Source: CAYLHX01 sp964383675
Lineage (GTDB): Bacteria > Patescibacteriota > Gracilibacteria > UBA1369 > LOWO2-01-FULL-3
Reading direction: 5' to 3'
NCBI GenBank assembly: GCA_964383675.1
Contig: CAYLHX010000006.1
Coordinates: forward strand, 1 to 55,600
Length of the DNA: 55,600 nt
Positions within the stretch are counted from its first letter, which is position 1; every line of letters begins with the position of its first letter. Positions 15,459 to 25,200 of the stretch are shown here, piece after piece. A program made the translations under genes and the position numbers. The notes beneath the pieces are model-generated. The model made no database searches, was not told the DNA's origin, and saw only the letters and a list, made by a program, of their open reading frames with translations.

Positions 15459-16360
15459 AATACAATTGGTCAATCATTGGACATGAAAAACAGCTTAGGA
15501 AAATTGAATCGGACATAGCTTCCGATAATCTTTCGCATGCCTATCTTCTGGCCGGCCCTAACAGTATAGGAAAATTCACGGTTGCCAGAAAAATTGCCGG
15601 GATTTTGCAGTGTAATGATAACTTTTGCCATAAATGCAATACTTGTTTGCAAGTAGAAAAGGGCGGTCACCTGGATACTGTTGAGCTGAAAGGTAAAAAT
15701 GAGTCCATCAAAATTGAAGAAGTGAGGGGGCTGGTTGAAAGGGCCAATATGACGCCTCAGTCCAATTACAAAATTTTTATTGTCCAGAGCATTGAACGAA
15801 TGACCACCGAGGCCGCAAACAGTTTTTTAAAGATTTTGGAGGAGCCACCATCAAAAACAATTTTTCTTTTAACGACCAACAATCTGCGCGCTGTTTTGCC
15901 AACTATTGTTTCTCGCGTTAGGGTAGTGCAGTTTTTTAATGTTTCTGCCAATTTTTTGCACGAAGAGTTACAAAGGTTGTATCCGGAATTTGATGAAGAA
16001 GCGATAAATAAAGCCAGTCTCTTTTCCCTGGGAAAGACCGGTAAGGCTATCCATTTAATTGAAAATCCGGACTCGTTGGCAAAATGCCTGGAGGTTTATC
16101 ATGTAGTACAAAATTTTTTGGATCACCGCAGTGTTGTAGACCGCTTTGGTTACATTGAAGATTTGTTAAAAAGCGACGAGGCGGACCTGGATATTTTCAT
16201 CTCAATCCTGACGCACGTATTAAGAAGCAAGATTTTGGAGGGAGATATTCATAGCGAAAAATACGCTAATCTTTTGTCTGAAATCGAAGAGGCTGGTATT
16301 TTGATAAAGAAAAATGTAAATTCTCGTTTGGTTCTGGAAAACTTAATGTTAGCTCTCTAA
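15455..16360 (+). CDS. holB: DNA polymerase III delta' subunit
   Basis: Delta' is the stator of the clamp loader that opens and loads DnaN. The 301-residue AAA+ protein begins with WSIIGHEKQLRKIE, then a P-loop (GPNSIGKFT), a zinc-binding cluster with four cysteines (CNDNFCHKCNTC), KIEEVRGLVERANMTP, FIVQSIERMTTEAANSFLKILEEPP, and VSRVRVVQF, in which the usual SRC motif reads SRV. The start is ATG 15455, overlapping the murF-like stop. The intact P-loop leaves gamma/tau identity formally possible, but length and the single ATPase domain fit delta'. Confidence 0.9.
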   Translation: MKYNWSIIGHEKQLRKIESDIASDNLSHAYLLAGPNSIGKFTVARKIAGILQCNDNFCHKCNTCLQVEKGGHLDTVELKGKNESIKIEEVRGLVERANMTPQSNYKIFIVQSIERMTTEAANSFLKILEEPPSKTIFLLTTNNLRAVLPTIVSRVRVVQFFNVSANFLHEELQRLYPEFDEEAINKASLFSLGKTGKAIHLIENPDSLAKCLEVYHVVQNFLDHRSVVDRFGYIEDLLKSDEADLDIFISILTHVLRSKILEGDIHSEKYANLLSEIEEAGILIKKNVNSRLVLENLMLAL

Positions 16361-16369
16361 AATTTTACC

Positions 16370-17125
16370 ATGTGGACCTATCTTGCAATTTTGTTTAGTG
16401 TAGTGCTTTTTTTAGCGGTATTTGGCAATCGTGCATATCACTTCAAAAAGTCCAAAAACAAATCCACTGAGGTTATTGAGAAGGAAGAAGAAGCGGAGGA
16501 TTTGCCAACACCGGAAAAAATTTCCCGTAGTGACCGTGACAAAGTTGTTGAGCTATGTGAATTGGCAGACAAGAAGCTGAAGGCTGGAAAAGAAGACGAA
16601 GCCGTTAAGTATTTTGTTCAGGCCTTGGCTATAGATGCTTTACACGTAGAAGCTCAGCACAAATTGGCCATGCTGTATATGCAGAAGCAAATGTTTGGGG
16701 CGGCGGCAGCCCTCTTTAAGCAGCTGGGTGACTTAACCGAAGAGGCTGTTCACTATAGCCATTTGGGCCTAGCGCTTTACCAGCAAAATGAATTTACCGA
16801 GGCCAAAGAGGCCTATCAAAAGGCTATTATGCTCGACGAGAGTCGTCCTCAGCGGTTTGTGAGTCTGGCGCAGGTTTATCGAGCAATGAAGCAGTACCAA
16901 AATGCTATCATTGCCTTGAACAAGGCTTTTGAGTTGGAGCAGGAAAATATGGACTACACTCTCCTTCTGGCTGATATGCAAATTGAGCTTGGGAATTACG
17001 AAGAAGCTCGTGAGCTTTTGGGGCGCGTGTTAACCATGGACCCGGAGAATGAATTTGCCAACAGTACTCTCAAGGAGCTGGAATTAAAAGAGAAGGCTCT
17101 TAGAGAAGACACCAAAACGTCCTAG
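16370..17125 (+). CDS. membrane-anchored TPR protein
   Basis: A 251-residue protein with one N-terminal membrane segment (about residues 3-20, WTYLAILFSVVLFLAVFG), a charged linker, and tetratricopeptide repeats from about residue 58 to 235. Repeat signatures include AVKYFVQALAIDALHVEAQHKLAMLY and EAKEAYQKAIMLDESRPQRFVSLAQVY. TPR arrays bind protein partners; the cellular role is not defined by the sequence. It starts 9 nt after holB and probably belongs to the murF-like/holB transcript. Its stop overlaps the convergent VanW gene. Confidence 0.88.
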   Translation: MWTYLAILFSVVLFLAVFGNRAYHFKKSKNKSTEVIEKEEEAEDLPTPEKISRSDRDKVVELCELADKKLKAGKEDEAVKYFVQALAIDALHVEAQHKLAMLYMQKQMFGAAAALFKQLGDLTEEAVHYSHLGLALYQQNEFTEAKEAYQKAIMLDESRPQRFVSLAQVYRAMKQYQNAIIALNKAFELEQENMDYTLLLADMQIELGNYEEARELLGRVLTMDPENEFANSTLKELELKEKALREDTKTS

Positions 17126-18939
17126 GTTTCTTCCGCTCCCGCTGTACCAACAAGTATCTTGGCCGGTATGGCTTTGTACTTCGTGCTGATTGTTTCTTTA
17201 ACAGTTTCGCCGTTTTTGTCGGTGATATGGCGATACCAAAGTGCCGTGAATCCTGTGTGCGATTTTTCCACTTGTTTTGTTTGTCCCGCCGGAAGACTTT
17301 CCGTGTCCTGATAAACTGTTGGGCCCGGTGAGTGATAGTTGGATAGATAAGGCCCCTCAAGCTCTACGGTACGTCCCGGGTCGGTGCCGTAGAGAACAAA
17401 ATATAGCTCGTAGTCATCCTTGGTGTAAGTTTGTACCAAGAGGTGACTGCCTGTATCGTTGGTGAATTGAAGGTCGGGTCCCCCCAAATAAATTGTCGCG
17501 TCCAAACCATGTCCAAGTATTTGAGAATAATAGGATACGGCGTAGGAATGTTGGTTTCTTTCATCAATAGGAAGACCTCCCAATAGTATGGCCCTATAAA
17601 GAGTTGTGGAGACCTGGCATATCCCGCCACCATATTCCGGTATGGTCCCCTCCGGCTTGATAACAAGCTCTTTTAGGTATCCGGTCGATCCATCTACCGC
17701 TCCCAGATTTTGATTAAAAGAGAAGGTTTCCCCCGGAGCAATTAATTTGCCGTTAAATTTTGAGGCGCCGACCTTGATATTGTGCACTCTGTTTGCTGGA
17801 GAGCCGTAATAAGATGTGTGTCCTATGCTAATCCTTTCCTGAATTCCCAGCTCTTGTAAGTCTTCGGAGACAATAATTTCCGGCTCAATTTCTTTTACCG
17901 GAATGGTTATAGCGCTTATCTTTTTCATTATAGCTTTTTCCATAAGGTCCTTTAGTCGCTCTCTCTCTATTTTTAACCCATTGTGGCCTTCCCCCTCTAT
18001 AACAACCCCACCCTCATCATTTGTGTAGATATTTACCGTTTCACTGGCCCTATCCAGCCATTCGGCAATTTCAGCATCAATAAAACCGTTTAACTTTTCT
18101 TCGTTTATTTTTATGGCAATTCTTTCTCTCACTTGCTGAGGATGTTCTCCACGATTAGGGATCGGTGCGTAGGCCAAATATTCTTCGCTAACAAACTCTA
18201 CCCAGTCCAAATGATCTATTAGGCTTACATACCACGGATCACTATATACCGGATCAATCAATTTAAGGCTGTGTCTTAGGTGCGATTTTACCTCCTCCTC
18301 TTTTGTTGCAAGAACTTCTTTTGTTATGACCGGCTCTGTTTTCAGCAGTTGTATTTCAAGCTGTTTAGGTGAAAATGTTGCGGTGATGTTGTTTATGTCG
18401 GCTTGTAGTTTTTCTTTATCAATTACGAAGCCCTCCTCCTCTTCTCTAATCATCAATTTACTATCCTCATCAAAATAAAATTCAGCTGGTTTGGGTGCAA
18501 ATTCGCTTAGGAAAAACTCTTTTTCCAGTACCTCTAAGAGCCGCCCTTCATCTAACTTTGTTATAAGCTTGAGATTATTTCTTGGTGGAGCTTGGAAAAA
18601 ATCTAAAAACGAAAGATTTCTTGATTCTATGGGCTTAATAATATTCACTGTTTCTTCAGGAAAGATGGCAACTCCAAGTTCAGCCAAGGTTAATTCGTGT
18701 TCCCTATTTTCAATTCTCACTTTTATGGGCTTGTTGAGTAACTCTTCGCTTAGTTTTTGTAGTTCCGCAGTAGCCCCCTCGGGGGTGGAGTGCGAGAAGT
18801 TTAGCCCAGAAATATATGTGTTTTTAGGTAAACGTCCATTAAGATAGTAGCGGGTAGCAAAAACTCCCCCTACTATCAGTAGTCCAATTAAAAGTCCCGC
18901 GCCAACGCCGATAAGTACTTTTTTGGCTTTATTCATCAC
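17122..18939 (-). CDS. VanW-family protein with peptidoglycan-binding-like domains
   Basis: A 605-residue surface protein. An N-terminal membrane anchor (about residues 7-30) is followed by two regions resembling the peptidoglycan-binding domain often found with VanW (about 40-360), then the VanW domain: RVHNIKVGASKFNGKLIAPGETFSFN near 380-405, GGGICQVSTTLYRA (about 433-446), ERNQHSYAVSYYSQILGHGLDATIY. The last 90 residues (QTKQVEKSHTGFTALWYRHI...) resemble a G5-type domain. VanW proteins are named from vancomycin clusters, but their activity is not established; cell-wall maintenance is likely. It overlaps the upstream ytxH-like gene by 4 nt (ATGA), so the two are coupled. Confidence 0.92.
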   Translation of the reverse strand: MMNKAKKVLIGVGAGLLIGLLIVGGVFATRYYLNGRLPKNTYISGLNFSHSTPEGATAELQKLSEELLNKPIKVRIENREHELTLAELGVAIFPEETVNIIKPIESRNLSFLDFFQAPPRNNLKLITKLDEGRLLEVLEKEFFLSEFAPKPAEFYFDEDSKLMIREEEEGFVIDKEKLQADINNITATFSPKQLEIQLLKTEPVITKEVLATKEEEVKSHLRHSLKLIDPVYSDPWYVSLIDHLDWVEFVSEEYLAYAPIPNRGEHPQQVRERIAIKINEEKLNGFIDAEIAEWLDRASETVNIYTNDEGGVVIEGEGHNGLKIERERLKDLMEKAIMKKISAITIPVKEIEPEIIVSEDLQELGIQERISIGHTSYYGSPANRVHNIKVGASKFNGKLIAPGETFSFNQNLGAVDGSTGYLKELVIKPEGTIPEYGGGICQVSTTLYRAILLGGLPIDERNQHSYAVSYYSQILGHGLDATIYLGGPDLQFTNDTGSHLLVQTYTKDDYELYFVLYGTDPGRTVELEGPYLSNYHSPGPTVYQDTESLPAGQTKQVEKSHTGFTALWYRHITDKNGETVKETISTKYKAIPAKILVGTAGAEET

Positions 18940-19193
18940 ATTTCCTTTGGAATTTTTTTATGATCTTTGGGGGCCTCCTTTTCTTTCTTAATAATTCCTT
19001 TAATCATTTTAAACAGTCCGAATGATTTTTCTTTGGCCTTTTTGGCTACTTCCACAATTTCTTTTCTAGTTTCTTTGCCTTTTTTGGGCGCCATTGTGGC
19101 ACCTAAAACAGACCCAATCGCACCACCTATGATGGCGCCCATCAAAACCTTATCAAGCTTATTTCCCGGCTTCTTGGGATTATCTTTTTTCAT
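18936..19193 (-). CDS. YtxH-like small membrane protein
   Basis: An 85-residue lysine-rich protein with one glycine-rich hydrophobic segment (VLMGAIIGGAIGSVLGATMAP, about residues 16-36) followed by KKGKETRKEIVEVAKKAKEK. This matches the YtxH layout: a short membrane helix, an APKKGKETR-type motif and an amphipathic helix. Family function is unknown; it is often linked to envelope stress. It lies between rny (10 nt upstream on the same strand) and vanW (4-nt overlap). Confidence 0.8.
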   Translation of the reverse strand: MKKDNPKKPGNKLDKVLMGAIIGGAIGSVLGATMAPKKGKETRKEIVEVAKKAKEKSFGLFKMIKGIIKKEKEAPKDHKKIPKEM

Positions 19194-19203
19194 GGTTTAG
19201 ATA

Positions 19204-20754
19204 TTATTTTTTAACCTTTTTATTCTTATTAACGGTCTCGTAGAAATCCATTCTTCTAATTAGGTTTACCTTTATTTTACCCGGATAAGTGACATTTTCT
19301 TCAATTTCTTCTGCCATTTTTTTAGCCATCTCCGGCATTTCTTTATCATCTATCTTTCTTGGATCAACAATGGCCCTAACCTCTCTTCCTGCGGACATTG
19401 TAAAGGTTTTATCAACTCCCTTGAATGAAGAAACGGTTTCTTCAAGAGCGGCAATTCTTTCATTATAGCTATGAATAGACTCTTGTCTTGCCCCTGGCCT
19501 ACCGGCAGATACCGCATCCGCAGCTTTAATTAAAAACGCTTCCGGAGTTTGTTGTGGCTCGGCATCATGATGAGTCCAGGCAGCATGTACCTCCTCCCAG
19601 GAAAAACCATACTTTTCCATTAACTCCTTGGTAATGTAGTCGTGAGCGTCTTTTTGGTCCGGATCTTGATCAATCGCCTTACCAAGGTCGTGTAAGAAAC
19701 CGGCAACCTTCGCAACCTCAGTGTCCATACCGGTTTCGGCGGCAAGCATTGCGCAAACCCAAGCAACCTCCATCGAATGCTTCATAATATTTTGTCCATA
19801 ACTGGTCCTAAACTGTAACCTCCCGATAATCTTAAGCAATTCAGGGTCATAATTTTTAAAACCCAGGGTGTCCACGGCCTTTTTCCCAATATTAAGCAGC
19901 TCTTCATCCATTTCTTTCCTGGCGTCTAACGCTTTCTGCTCAATAATCTCCTTATTAATATCCCCCTTAACCATAACCAATTTCTCGATTGTTTTTTGAG
20001 CCACTCTTCTCACGACAAGGTTGTAGCCGGAAATGCTAATTGTCTGAGGAAGGTCGTTAAAAACTATATATACCTCCAAAAGTTCCTCAACAATCTTAAT
20101 ATTACATGCCTCCTTGCCAACAATTTTTCCTTTAATAAAATCTTTGGGAACCTTTACGGTTAACGCCCTAGCCTCAACCGAGGTCGGAGAACTTAACCTT
20201 TGCATACAGCCAACAATAATATTTTTAGCTATTTTATTGGCATTTTCCTTAACCTTTTCCTCCATCATTACCGGTTTTTCACCATTGGCAAGTTCAAGCC
20301 CCACCCTCTCTTCTTCTAATATTTTTTCCTTAACACTGGAAGGGGATTCACCAGCCTTAAGTGAAAGCTTTTCAAAAACCTCTTTTTCCATGTTCTCAAT
20401 CCCTCTTTTCTTTTCATCCTCTTCTTTTAACAAATTTTCGAGGCTTCTTTTTAACTCATTATTTCTATCTTCTCTTTTTTTAGCCACATCCTCCTTATAC
20501 TTCATAGACTCTTCTAATTTCTCCAAACGCTCGGATCTTCTTTTATTATCTTCATCGGAGTTTCTCTTAAACGAGTGTACTCTCTCCTTAGTTTGTCTTA
20601 AAAAAGCTTCCGCCTCCTTCTTACTTTCATTAATAAGTTCCTCAGCTTCCTTCTGCTTTTTTTCAATATCTATAAAGTTTTTCCCCTTAAAGAAGGCCAT
20701 TGTTACCCCTAGACTTAAAACTATCCCGCCTATAAAAATAGCGAAATTAAACAT
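19204..20754 (-). CDS. rny: ribonuclease Y
   Basis: RNase Y is a membrane-bound endoribonuclease that starts mRNA decay. The 516 residues show the standard order: N-terminal membrane helix (about 1-19), a long charged coiled coil (about 25-165), a KH RNA-binding domain (about 205-270) and an HD domain with HSMEVAWVCAMLAAETG (about 322) and FLHDLGKAID (about 352), ending in the conserved RRMDFYETVNKNK. Length agrees with the family (about 520). A TTGTGA-17-TATAAT promoter precedes it. As the first gene of an rny-ytxH-vanW transcript, it faces away from dnaN across the AT-rich gap. Confidence 0.96.
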   Translation of the reverse strand: MFNFAIFIGGIVLSLGVTMAFFKGKNFIDIEKKQKEAEELINESKKEAEAFLRQTKERVHSFKRNSDEDNKRRSERLEKLEESMKYKEDVAKKREDRNNELKRSLENLLKEEDEKKRGIENMEKEVFEKLSLKAGESPSSVKEKILEEERVGLELANGEKPVMMEEKVKENANKIAKNIIVGCMQRLSSPTSVEARALTVKVPKDFIKGKIVGKEACNIKIVEELLEVYIVFNDLPQTISISGYNLVVRRVAQKTIEKLVMVKGDINKEIIEQKALDARKEMDEELLNIGKKAVDTLGFKNYDPELLKIIGRLQFRTSYGQNIMKHSMEVAWVCAMLAAETGMDTEVAKVAGFLHDLGKAIDQDPDQKDAHDYITKELMEKYGFSWEEVHAAWTHHDAEPQQTPEAFLIKAADAVSAGRPGARQESIHSYNERIAALEETVSSFKGVDKTFTMSAGREVRAIVDPRKIDDKEMPEMAKKMAEEIEENVTYPGKIKVNLIRRMDFYETVNKNKKVKK

Positions 20755-20776
20755 ATAGTACTTTTAATGTGTGGAA

Positions 20777-20805
20777 ATTATACGGTTTTTATAAACAAAT
20801 CACAA
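20777..20805 (-). promoter_or_regulatory. promoter of rny-ytxH-vanW
   Basis: Minus strand: TTGTGA (20805-20800), 17-nt spacer, TATAAT (20782-20777). It overlaps one of the DnaA-box-like sites in the intergenic region. Confidence 0.6.
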
Positions 20806-21030
20806 GGTTTTGCACATATTTTAAAGATTCCTTGTTCAGTTTGTTTTATCTTTTGTTTTAGAATTTTTAATAAAATTTACTTTTTAGGCTTACCGCTTTC
20901 CGATTAGTCAAAATATTATTATGCTGTTTTTTTAAATAAATGTGAAACCCTACTATAACTATTCTTATTTATTTTAATTAAAACATTTAATAGAACACTT
21001 ATTGGTTATTTTTATGTTTATAAATTTCTA

Positions 21031-21058
21031 TTGTTTTAAATTTGATTAATCATATAAT
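21031..21058 (+). promoter_or_regulatory. promoter of dnaN
   Basis: TTGTTT (21031-21036), 16-nt spacer, TATAAT (21053-21058). The leader is about 40 nt and shows no Shine-Dalgarno sequence. Confidence 0.6.
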
Positions 21059-21103
21059 GGGGTTAGGTTTTTTCGGGCTCCATTAAATTAACTTTTTGAA
21101 AAC

Positions 21104-22210
21104 ATGAAGCTTTTTTGTACTCAGAGAGATTTAGATTACGCTCTCAATATTGTTAACAAGGCTATTAGTTCAAACAACACCTTGCCGGTTTTGAATAATA
21201 TTTTATTAAAAGCCGAAGGGAAGAAACTTTATTTTTCTTCCACTAATCTGGAAATCGCTATAAGCTGTTCGATTGACGCCGATGTTCGCGGCGAAGGAGC
21301 AATTACAGTTCCGGCAAAATTAATAACTAATTACATATCACTTTTAACAGATGAGAAGGTGGAATTAAACCTTATTGAAGGCTTAAACCTATCTATTGAT
21401 TCAACAACTTCTCACACGAAAATTAAATGTATAAGCGCAGACGAGTTTCCACTTATTCCGAAAATTGAAAAGGAAATCGAGTTTTCTGTAAAAATTAATG
21501 ATTTTTATGAAGCGATTACGGAAACCGTTTTTGCCGCTTCAACAAACACTTCCAGGCCTGTTTTATCCGGAGTTTTAATGACATCGGTAGGGAAGAATTT
21601 AAAATTAGTGGCTACAGACAGTTATCGTCTTGCTGAAAGAAAGGTGGAACTTGTAAAGGAGCCAAAGAGCGACCTTTCTTGTATTGTTCCTTCAAAAACA
21701 ATGCTGGAACTAAGTAAAATTATTAGCAAATCAGACAGCAAAGAGCTAAAAGTAAACGTTTCCAAGAATCAGGTTTTATTTTCCGTGGATGGGATTGAGT
21801 TTATTTCCAGGCTAATTGAGGGAAACTTTCCTGACTATGAGAAAATTGTGCAAAAAGACCATAAAACCAAAATCGAGGTTTCGGTTGAAGATTTGTCGCT
21901 AGTTTTAAAGAGAGTTAGCCTTTTTGCCAGAGAAAACAATAATAGTATCAAGCTTAGTGCCACTAACGATGGTAAATTACTGGTTTCTTCCGAAGAGACA
22001 AAAGTTGGTGAAGAAAAGGCTGAGGTGATGATTAAAATGGAGGGAGAAAATAATAAAGTTTCTCTGAATGCACAGTATTTACTGGATGTATTGACATACA
22101 TTAACGATGACAAGATAGTGTTTTCATTAACAGACAAAGTTTCCCCAGCGCAAATTACACCAGTTAAAAGAGAAGACTATCTGTATATCATAATGCCATT
22201 AAAGGTTTAA
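21104..22210 (+). CDS. dnaN: DNA polymerase III beta subunit (sliding clamp)
   Basis: DnaN is the ring-shaped clamp that tethers polymerase III to DNA. The 368 residues form three repeated clamp domains. Recognisable pieces are NTLPVLNNILLKAEGKKLYFSSTNLEIAI in domain 1, NTSRPVLSGVLMTSVGKNLKLVATDSYRLAERKV in domain 2, and the C-terminal YLYIIMPLKV (family consensus ends in YVIMPxR/KL). Length is normal. The usual dnaA partner is not here and recF is replaced by mfd, which starts 9 nt downstream. Confidence 0.97.
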   Translation: MKLFCTQRDLDYALNIVNKAISSNNTLPVLNNILLKAEGKKLYFSSTNLEIAISCSIDADVRGEGAITVPAKLITNYISLLTDEKVELNLIEGLNLSIDSTTSHTKIKCISADEFPLIPKIEKEIEFSVKINDFYEAITETVFAASTNTSRPVLSGVLMTSVGKNLKLVATDSYRLAERKVELVKEPKSDLSCIVPSKTMLELSKIISKSDSKELKVNVSKNQVLFSVDGIEFISRLIEGNFPDYEKIVQKDHKTKIEVSVEDLSLVLKRVSLFARENNNSIKLSATNDGKLLVSSEETKVGEEKAEVMIKMEGENNKVSLNAQYLLDVLTYINDDKIVFSLTDKVSPAQITPVKREDYLYIIMPLKV

Positions 22211-22218
22211 GAAGTTTA

Positions 22219-25200
22219 ATGAGGAATATAATTTCGTACTTTTCTAAAGAAGACCTTTCGGGTGCGACGTCACTTTTTTGTAGCAGCCAGAATATTAGCT
22301 ATTCCGGAGCCGGTAACAGCTCTTCGAAAGCTATGCTCTTAGCTGCTATTTGTCGTAATGAAAAAGTTAATTCCGGAAACGTTTTGTGGGTGGTAGATGA
22401 TGAAAATGAGCAACATGTGATTAAAAAGGCCATGGAGATGTGGAGTGATAGGCCGGTTTTTGTTTATAGAAAAAAGAAAGAGGAGGAGCGGCTTTCTTAC
22501 CCAACATCTAGTGAATTTGAGCGAGTTAAAAGAGTGGAGCTGTTAGAGTTTGTTTCCAGAATTTCAGTTTATAAGGATGCTGTTTTTGTGCTTAATTTTG
22601 AGTCCATTCTGCAAAACTTCCCGGACCAATACTTAGTTAAAAAAGGTGCCATAACCCTTAAAGAAGGCGATGAGCTGGACAGTGTCGAGCTTATTGAAAA
22701 ACTTGTTGAGAGCGGTTATGAGGTTGCAGATGATCCCGAAAAGCTGATTAAGGGGGAATATTTGCGTATAGGCGATAGTATTTTGATCTATCCCGTAAAC
22801 AGTGAGTCTTTAATTAGGGTTGAGAACGACTTTAATTCTATTGATAAAATTCGCACAGTTTCCGGTAAAGACGATTCCTTTAAAGAAGGGCCACTCGGTA
22901 GGGCGGAGATATACCCCATAGAGGTTGATGAAGAGGATGCTGATATTATTAGTCTTTTCGGCCCCAATGACGTTATTATTGATGACGAGGTTGATGTTAC
23001 CGATGAATATTACGAGGTTTGGAATGAATTTATGGAAAAGGCTTCCGGTAAGTGTAAAACAATTGCTTTTGCTTCTTTTAATGACGATGTTTCCAACCAT
23101 AGACACCTACATTTTTTATCGGTTTTAAAGTATCGAAGCGGTTACGATTTTGCTAACGATCTTCGCGACAAAATTGCTGCAGGTTGGAAGGTTTTGTTTT
23201 TCACAAAGCATTCGGAGGAGGCTCGTGGTTTATTGAGAGATCAGTCTATTCCATTCGTGGTGGGAATTGGGGAAAAAGAATTTTCCAGTTCGTCTATTTT
23301 TCTTATTGAAACGGAAAAAGAAGACACCTTTCCTCTGTCTTTCCAGACGCCGCAACAAAAGATTCTGTTAATCAACGATATTGATGTTTCTTTAATTAGA
23401 GAGCAGAAAAAGAAAGCCACCAGCAGAAATGTTTTTGATGATTTTATTACCGGACTTAAATCCGGGGATTTTGTTGTTCACTCCGACCACGGTATTGCCA
23501 AGTTTATGGGGTTGGATAGAAAAACTGTGGATGAAATAACTAAAGAGTATTTGAAGCTTGGATATGCCGAAAACGACAAACTTTTTGTACCTATTGATCA
23601 GGCGGATAAGGTTAATAAGTATATTGGATCAGAAGAGCTAATGCCGAAACTAACACGTTTAGGCAGTGCAGAGTGGAATACGGTTACCAGTAAGGTTAAA
23701 AAAGAGACCCAGAAGATTGCCAAAGAGCTACTTAAGCTTTACGCGGAAAGAAGAGCGGCTAACGGTTATAAGTTTCCTCAAGACGAGACTGTACAAAGGC
23801 GCTTCGAGGAGACCTTTCCTTATGAAGAGACCCCGGGTCAGCTTAAGGCTATTAACGACGTTAAAAACGACATGGAAAGTCCTGTGCCGATGGACAGGCT
23901 GGTGTGTGGAGATGTGGGATTTGGCAAGACAGAGGTGGCGATGAGGGCGGCCTTCAAGGCAGTTCAAGGAAAGAAGCAGGTGGCGATAATTTCTCCTATC
24001 ACTATCCTTGCGGATCAGCACTACAAGTCTTTTAAGAAGCGTATGGAAGAGTTTAACGTGCGTATTGAGATGTTGAGTCGATTTAGGACCGCCAAAGAGC
24101 AGAAGGCAATTCTAGCGCAACTGGAGAAGGGCGAACTCGATATCGTAATAGGAACCCATCGCCTTTTACAGCCCGATGTTAAGTTTAAGAATCTCGGACT
24201 GGTTGTTATAGACGAGGAGCAGAGATTTGGTGTTAAACAAAAGGAAAAACTAAAGGAACTACGCAAAGAGGTTGATATCTTAACACTTACAGCAACACCT
24301 ATTCCAAGAACTTTAAATATTTGTCTAAACAAATTACGTGACATTACCACTATTACAACCCCACCTTTCGGTCGGTTGCCGATTATTACCGAGGTGCGCA
24401 AATATTCGCCGAGTCTGGTTCGTGAAGCTATTATGAAAGAGTTGGAGCGTGGAGGGCAGGTCTACTTCTTGCACAATCGGGTGCAGACCATAGATAGCTT
24501 TGCCGACAAACTAAGATCCCTGGTGCCTGAAGCCAAATTTGGCGTGGCTCACGGTAAGCTGGGTAGTGGAGACCTGGAAGATAGAATTATGACATTTACG
24601 GAAGGTGGGTTTGATGTTCTGGTTAGTTCAACCATTATCGAAAATGGTATAGATCTTGCCAATGCCAACACTTTGATTGTAAACAATGCCGAAAAGTTTG
24701 GCTTGGCCCAGCTTTATCAGCTACGCGGACGTGTGGGGCGCGGTAAGGAGCAAGCCTATGCCTATTTCCTATACCAAGGGCAGAGACTGAAACTTGATGC
24801 CAAGAAGCGTCTGAGAGCGATCGTAGAGGCCTCAGAGCTGGGAAGTGGCTTTCAGATTGCCATGAAGGATTTGGAAATTCGTGGAGCCGGAGACATTTTA
24901 GGTGCCAATCAGCATGGGGTAATCAACGTGGTTGGTGTATCGCACTTTATGAGAATGCTGAACAAGGCGGTAGAAGACCTTAAGGCCGGGCGCGTAATGG
25001 AGGGGGAGGAAGAGATTGAGGATGTTTCCGTCGAACTTCCTATACCTGCATATATTCCGGACACGTATATTCCTGATTCAAAAGAAAAAATCAGCGCTTA
25101 TCAGAAACTTTCTTCTTGCGACACCATGGAATATTTGGAAGAAGTTAGAGAGGAATTGATTGAAGAGGCCGGTAAAATGCCGATGGAGGTGAGTAATTTG

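Larger units (their letters stand above)
20755..21103. other. AT-rich intergenic region, candidate replication origin
   Basis: This 349-bp gap separates divergent rny and dnaN. It is strongly AT-rich with runs of T and A. It contains one exact DnaA-box match TTTTGCACA (20808-20816; consensus TTWTNCACA) and one near match on the other strand at 20770-20778 (ATTTCCACA, one mismatch). Position next to dnaN and AT-richness fit an origin, but dnaA is absent from the window and two boxes are few. Apart from the two flanking promoters I see no gene in it. Confidence 0.35.

Noticed and set aside
20755..21103. CRISPR array or repeat cluster in the AT-rich gap
   Set aside because: No regularly spaced repeat units; only AT-rich runs and single sites.
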